DNA from: Candidatus Methylomirabilota bacterium | GTDB taxonomy: Bacteria > Methylomirabilota > Methylomirabilia > Methylomirabilales > Methylomirabilaceae | Reading direction: 5' to 3' | Assembly (NCBI GenBank): GCA_016200385.1 | Contig: JACQEV010000192.1 | Coordinates: 1-6,433 of the forward strand | DNA: 6,433 nucleotides | In this document: one piece after another, positions 5,540-6,433 of the stretch | How the letters are laid out: the number at the start of each line of letters is the position of its first letter | Numbering within the stretch: position 1 is the first letter of the stretch | Translations under genes and position numbers: made by a program | Notes under the pieces: generated by a model | What the model was told of the DNA's origin: nothing | Databases searched by the model: none | Seen by the model: the letters and a program-made list of their open reading frames with translations, nothing else

Positions 5540-6433
5540 ATGAGTGAGGCAAAGGTGCCGGCAACCTATATCCAAGCCGGCGTCGATACGGTGGCAGAGG
5601 AGCAGGCTCTCTCGAGAGTGATTGCCATGGCCAGCGAGACGTTCGCCTTCGTGCGAGGAATCGGGAAGCCGGTCCTGCCGATCGGCTTCTTTGCGAACGT
5701 CATTGACATCGGTCACGGGATGGGACTTGCGCTCTCGACCGACGGGGTGGGCACCAAGATCCTGGTCGCTCAGATGATGCAGAAGTACGATACGGTTGGA
5801 ATAGACTGCGTGGCCATGAACGCCAACGACGTGCTCTGTGTCGGCGCGCGCCCGATTGCGTTCCTGGATTACATCGCGGTGCAGGAAGCGAACCCCGTCT
5901 TGCTCGAACAACTGATGCAGGGGTTCAAAGAGGGGGCCCGTCGTGCGGGTGTCGCCATCTGTGGCGGGGAGATCGCGCAAATCCGGGAGATGCTGGCGTC
6001 GGAGCGGGACGGGTGGGGATGTGATCTGGTGGGGATGTGTGTCGGCCATGTCCCGCTGGACAAGGTGATCGTGGGCAAGGCTGTAACGCCAGGCGACGTC
6101 ATCATCGGCCTCGGCAGTACCGGGATCCACAGCAACGGCCTGACGCTGGCCCGACAGGTCCTCTTCGAGCAGAACAAGTACAAGGTGGACACCAGGTTTG
6201 AGGAACTCGGGCGAACGCTGGGGGAGGAGTTGCTCGAGCCGACCGCGATCTACGTGCCGGAGGTGGTCGAGGCGCTCGAGCGACCCTTGGCTATCAAGGG
6301 GCTCACCCATATCACGAGCGACGGCCTGCTCAACCTCCTACGGCTGCACAAGGATTCTGAACCAGTCGGGTATGTCATCGATCGGTTGCCCCCGGTCCCC
6401 CCTATATTTTCCCTCATTCAACAATCGGGCAAC
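5540..6433 (+). CDS. purM: Phosphoribosylformylglycinamidine cyclo-ligase (AIR synthetase), 3' truncated by window
   Basis: PurM closes the imidazole ring in purine synthesis: FGAM plus ATP gives aminoimidazole ribotide (AIR), ADP and phosphate, in the cytosol. The 298 codons present include the ATP-binding signature STDGVGTK (66-73), GIDCVAMNANDVLCVGARP (87-105), the CGGE loop (141-144), the domain junction and second half PGDVIIGLGSTGIHSNG (184-200), LLEPTAIYVPEV (231-242), THITSDG (256-262) and LPPVPPIF (283-290). The usual bacterial THITGGG.xEN.PR segment is replaced by THITSDGLLNLLRL followed by a compact GYVID, a variant form of the family. Perhaps 30-50 C-terminal residues are missing beyond the window. 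ATG at 5540 is chosen by alignment of the N-terminus. An in-frame GTG lies three codons upstream at 5531, and the Shine-Dalgarno is weak for either. It is divergent from the kinase operon and probably functionally unrelated to it. Confidence 0.95.
   Translation, partial: MSEAKVPATYIQAGVDTVAEEQALSRVIAMASETFAFVRGIGKPVLPIGFFANVIDIGHGMGLALSTDGVGTKILVAQMMQKYDTVGIDCVAMNANDVLCVGARPIAFLDYIAVQEANPVLLEQLMQGFKEGARRAGVAICGGEIAQIREMLASERDGWGCDLVGMCVGHVPLDKVIVGKAVTPGDVIIGLGSTGIHSNGLTLARQVLFEQNKYKVDTRFEELGRTLGEELLEPTAIYVPEVVEALERPLAIKGLTHITSDGLLNLLRLHKDSEPVGYVIDRLPPVPPIFSLIQQSGN

Noticed and set aside
5294..6310. Long minus-strand open frame of 338 codons opposite purM
   Set aside because: It is the antisense shadow of purM. 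The product is His/Arg/Asp-rich with no recognisable domain, while the plus strand encodes a clear PurM.
1..6433. tRNA, rRNA, CRISPR array, insertion sequence or phage genes
   Set aside because: I saw no tRNA-like cloverleaf, no regularly spaced direct repeats, no transposase or integrase motifs, and no terminal inverted repeats with target duplications.

Overview
The window comes from a Gram-negative bacterium of moderately high GC content. The evidence is a complete TonB-dependent outer-membrane receptor, the start of a TonB energy transducer, and a phosphorelay whose kinase has a periplasmic sensor segment. The lineage cannot be fixed from this sequence. The PurM variant (THITSDG...GYVID.LP..PPIF) is a form I associate with archaea and deep-branching or deltaproteobacterial-type lineages, and an NC10-like or similar origin would fit, but that is only a guess.

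Layout. From about 5136 down to 1, everything reads on the minus strand: a candidate promoter (5108-5136), a membrane histidine kinase (5054-3477), a response regulator overlapping it by 11 nt (3487-2798), a structured leader (2769-2614), a TonB-dependent receptor (2613-499), a second candidate promoter inside an inverted repeat (376-433), and the N-terminal part of tonB (200-1, running off the left edge). The tonB fragment has no ATG and was found by translating the minus strand directly. On the plus strand, purM begins at 5540 and runs off the right edge. The 485-base divergent intergenic region (5055-5539) holds no convincing gene but has several short repeats and dyads.

How it may work together. 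The response regulator is not a DNA-binding one. After its receiver domain and a coiled coil it ends in an ANTAR domain, an RNA-binding output known for transcription antitermination (AmiR, NasR, EutV). Directly downstream of its gene, in the leader of the receptor gene, are two tandem hairpins with six-base loops (RAGGC-C-N5-GCCTY). The second shares its 3' strand with the 5' strand of a strong intrinsic terminator, so the two structures exclude each other. This is the architecture of ANTAR target RNAs, although the loop bases do not fit the usual A1/G4 pattern. The inferred model is that a periplasmic signal activates the kinase, the phosphorylated ANTAR regulator stabilises the second hairpin, the terminator is disrupted, and the outer-membrane receptor is made. 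tonB downstream could be co-expressed or driven by its own promoter. The receptor's ligand cannot be read from the sequence. The link from a transmembrane kinase through an ANTAR regulator to a TonB-dependent receptor is the most interesting point in the window.
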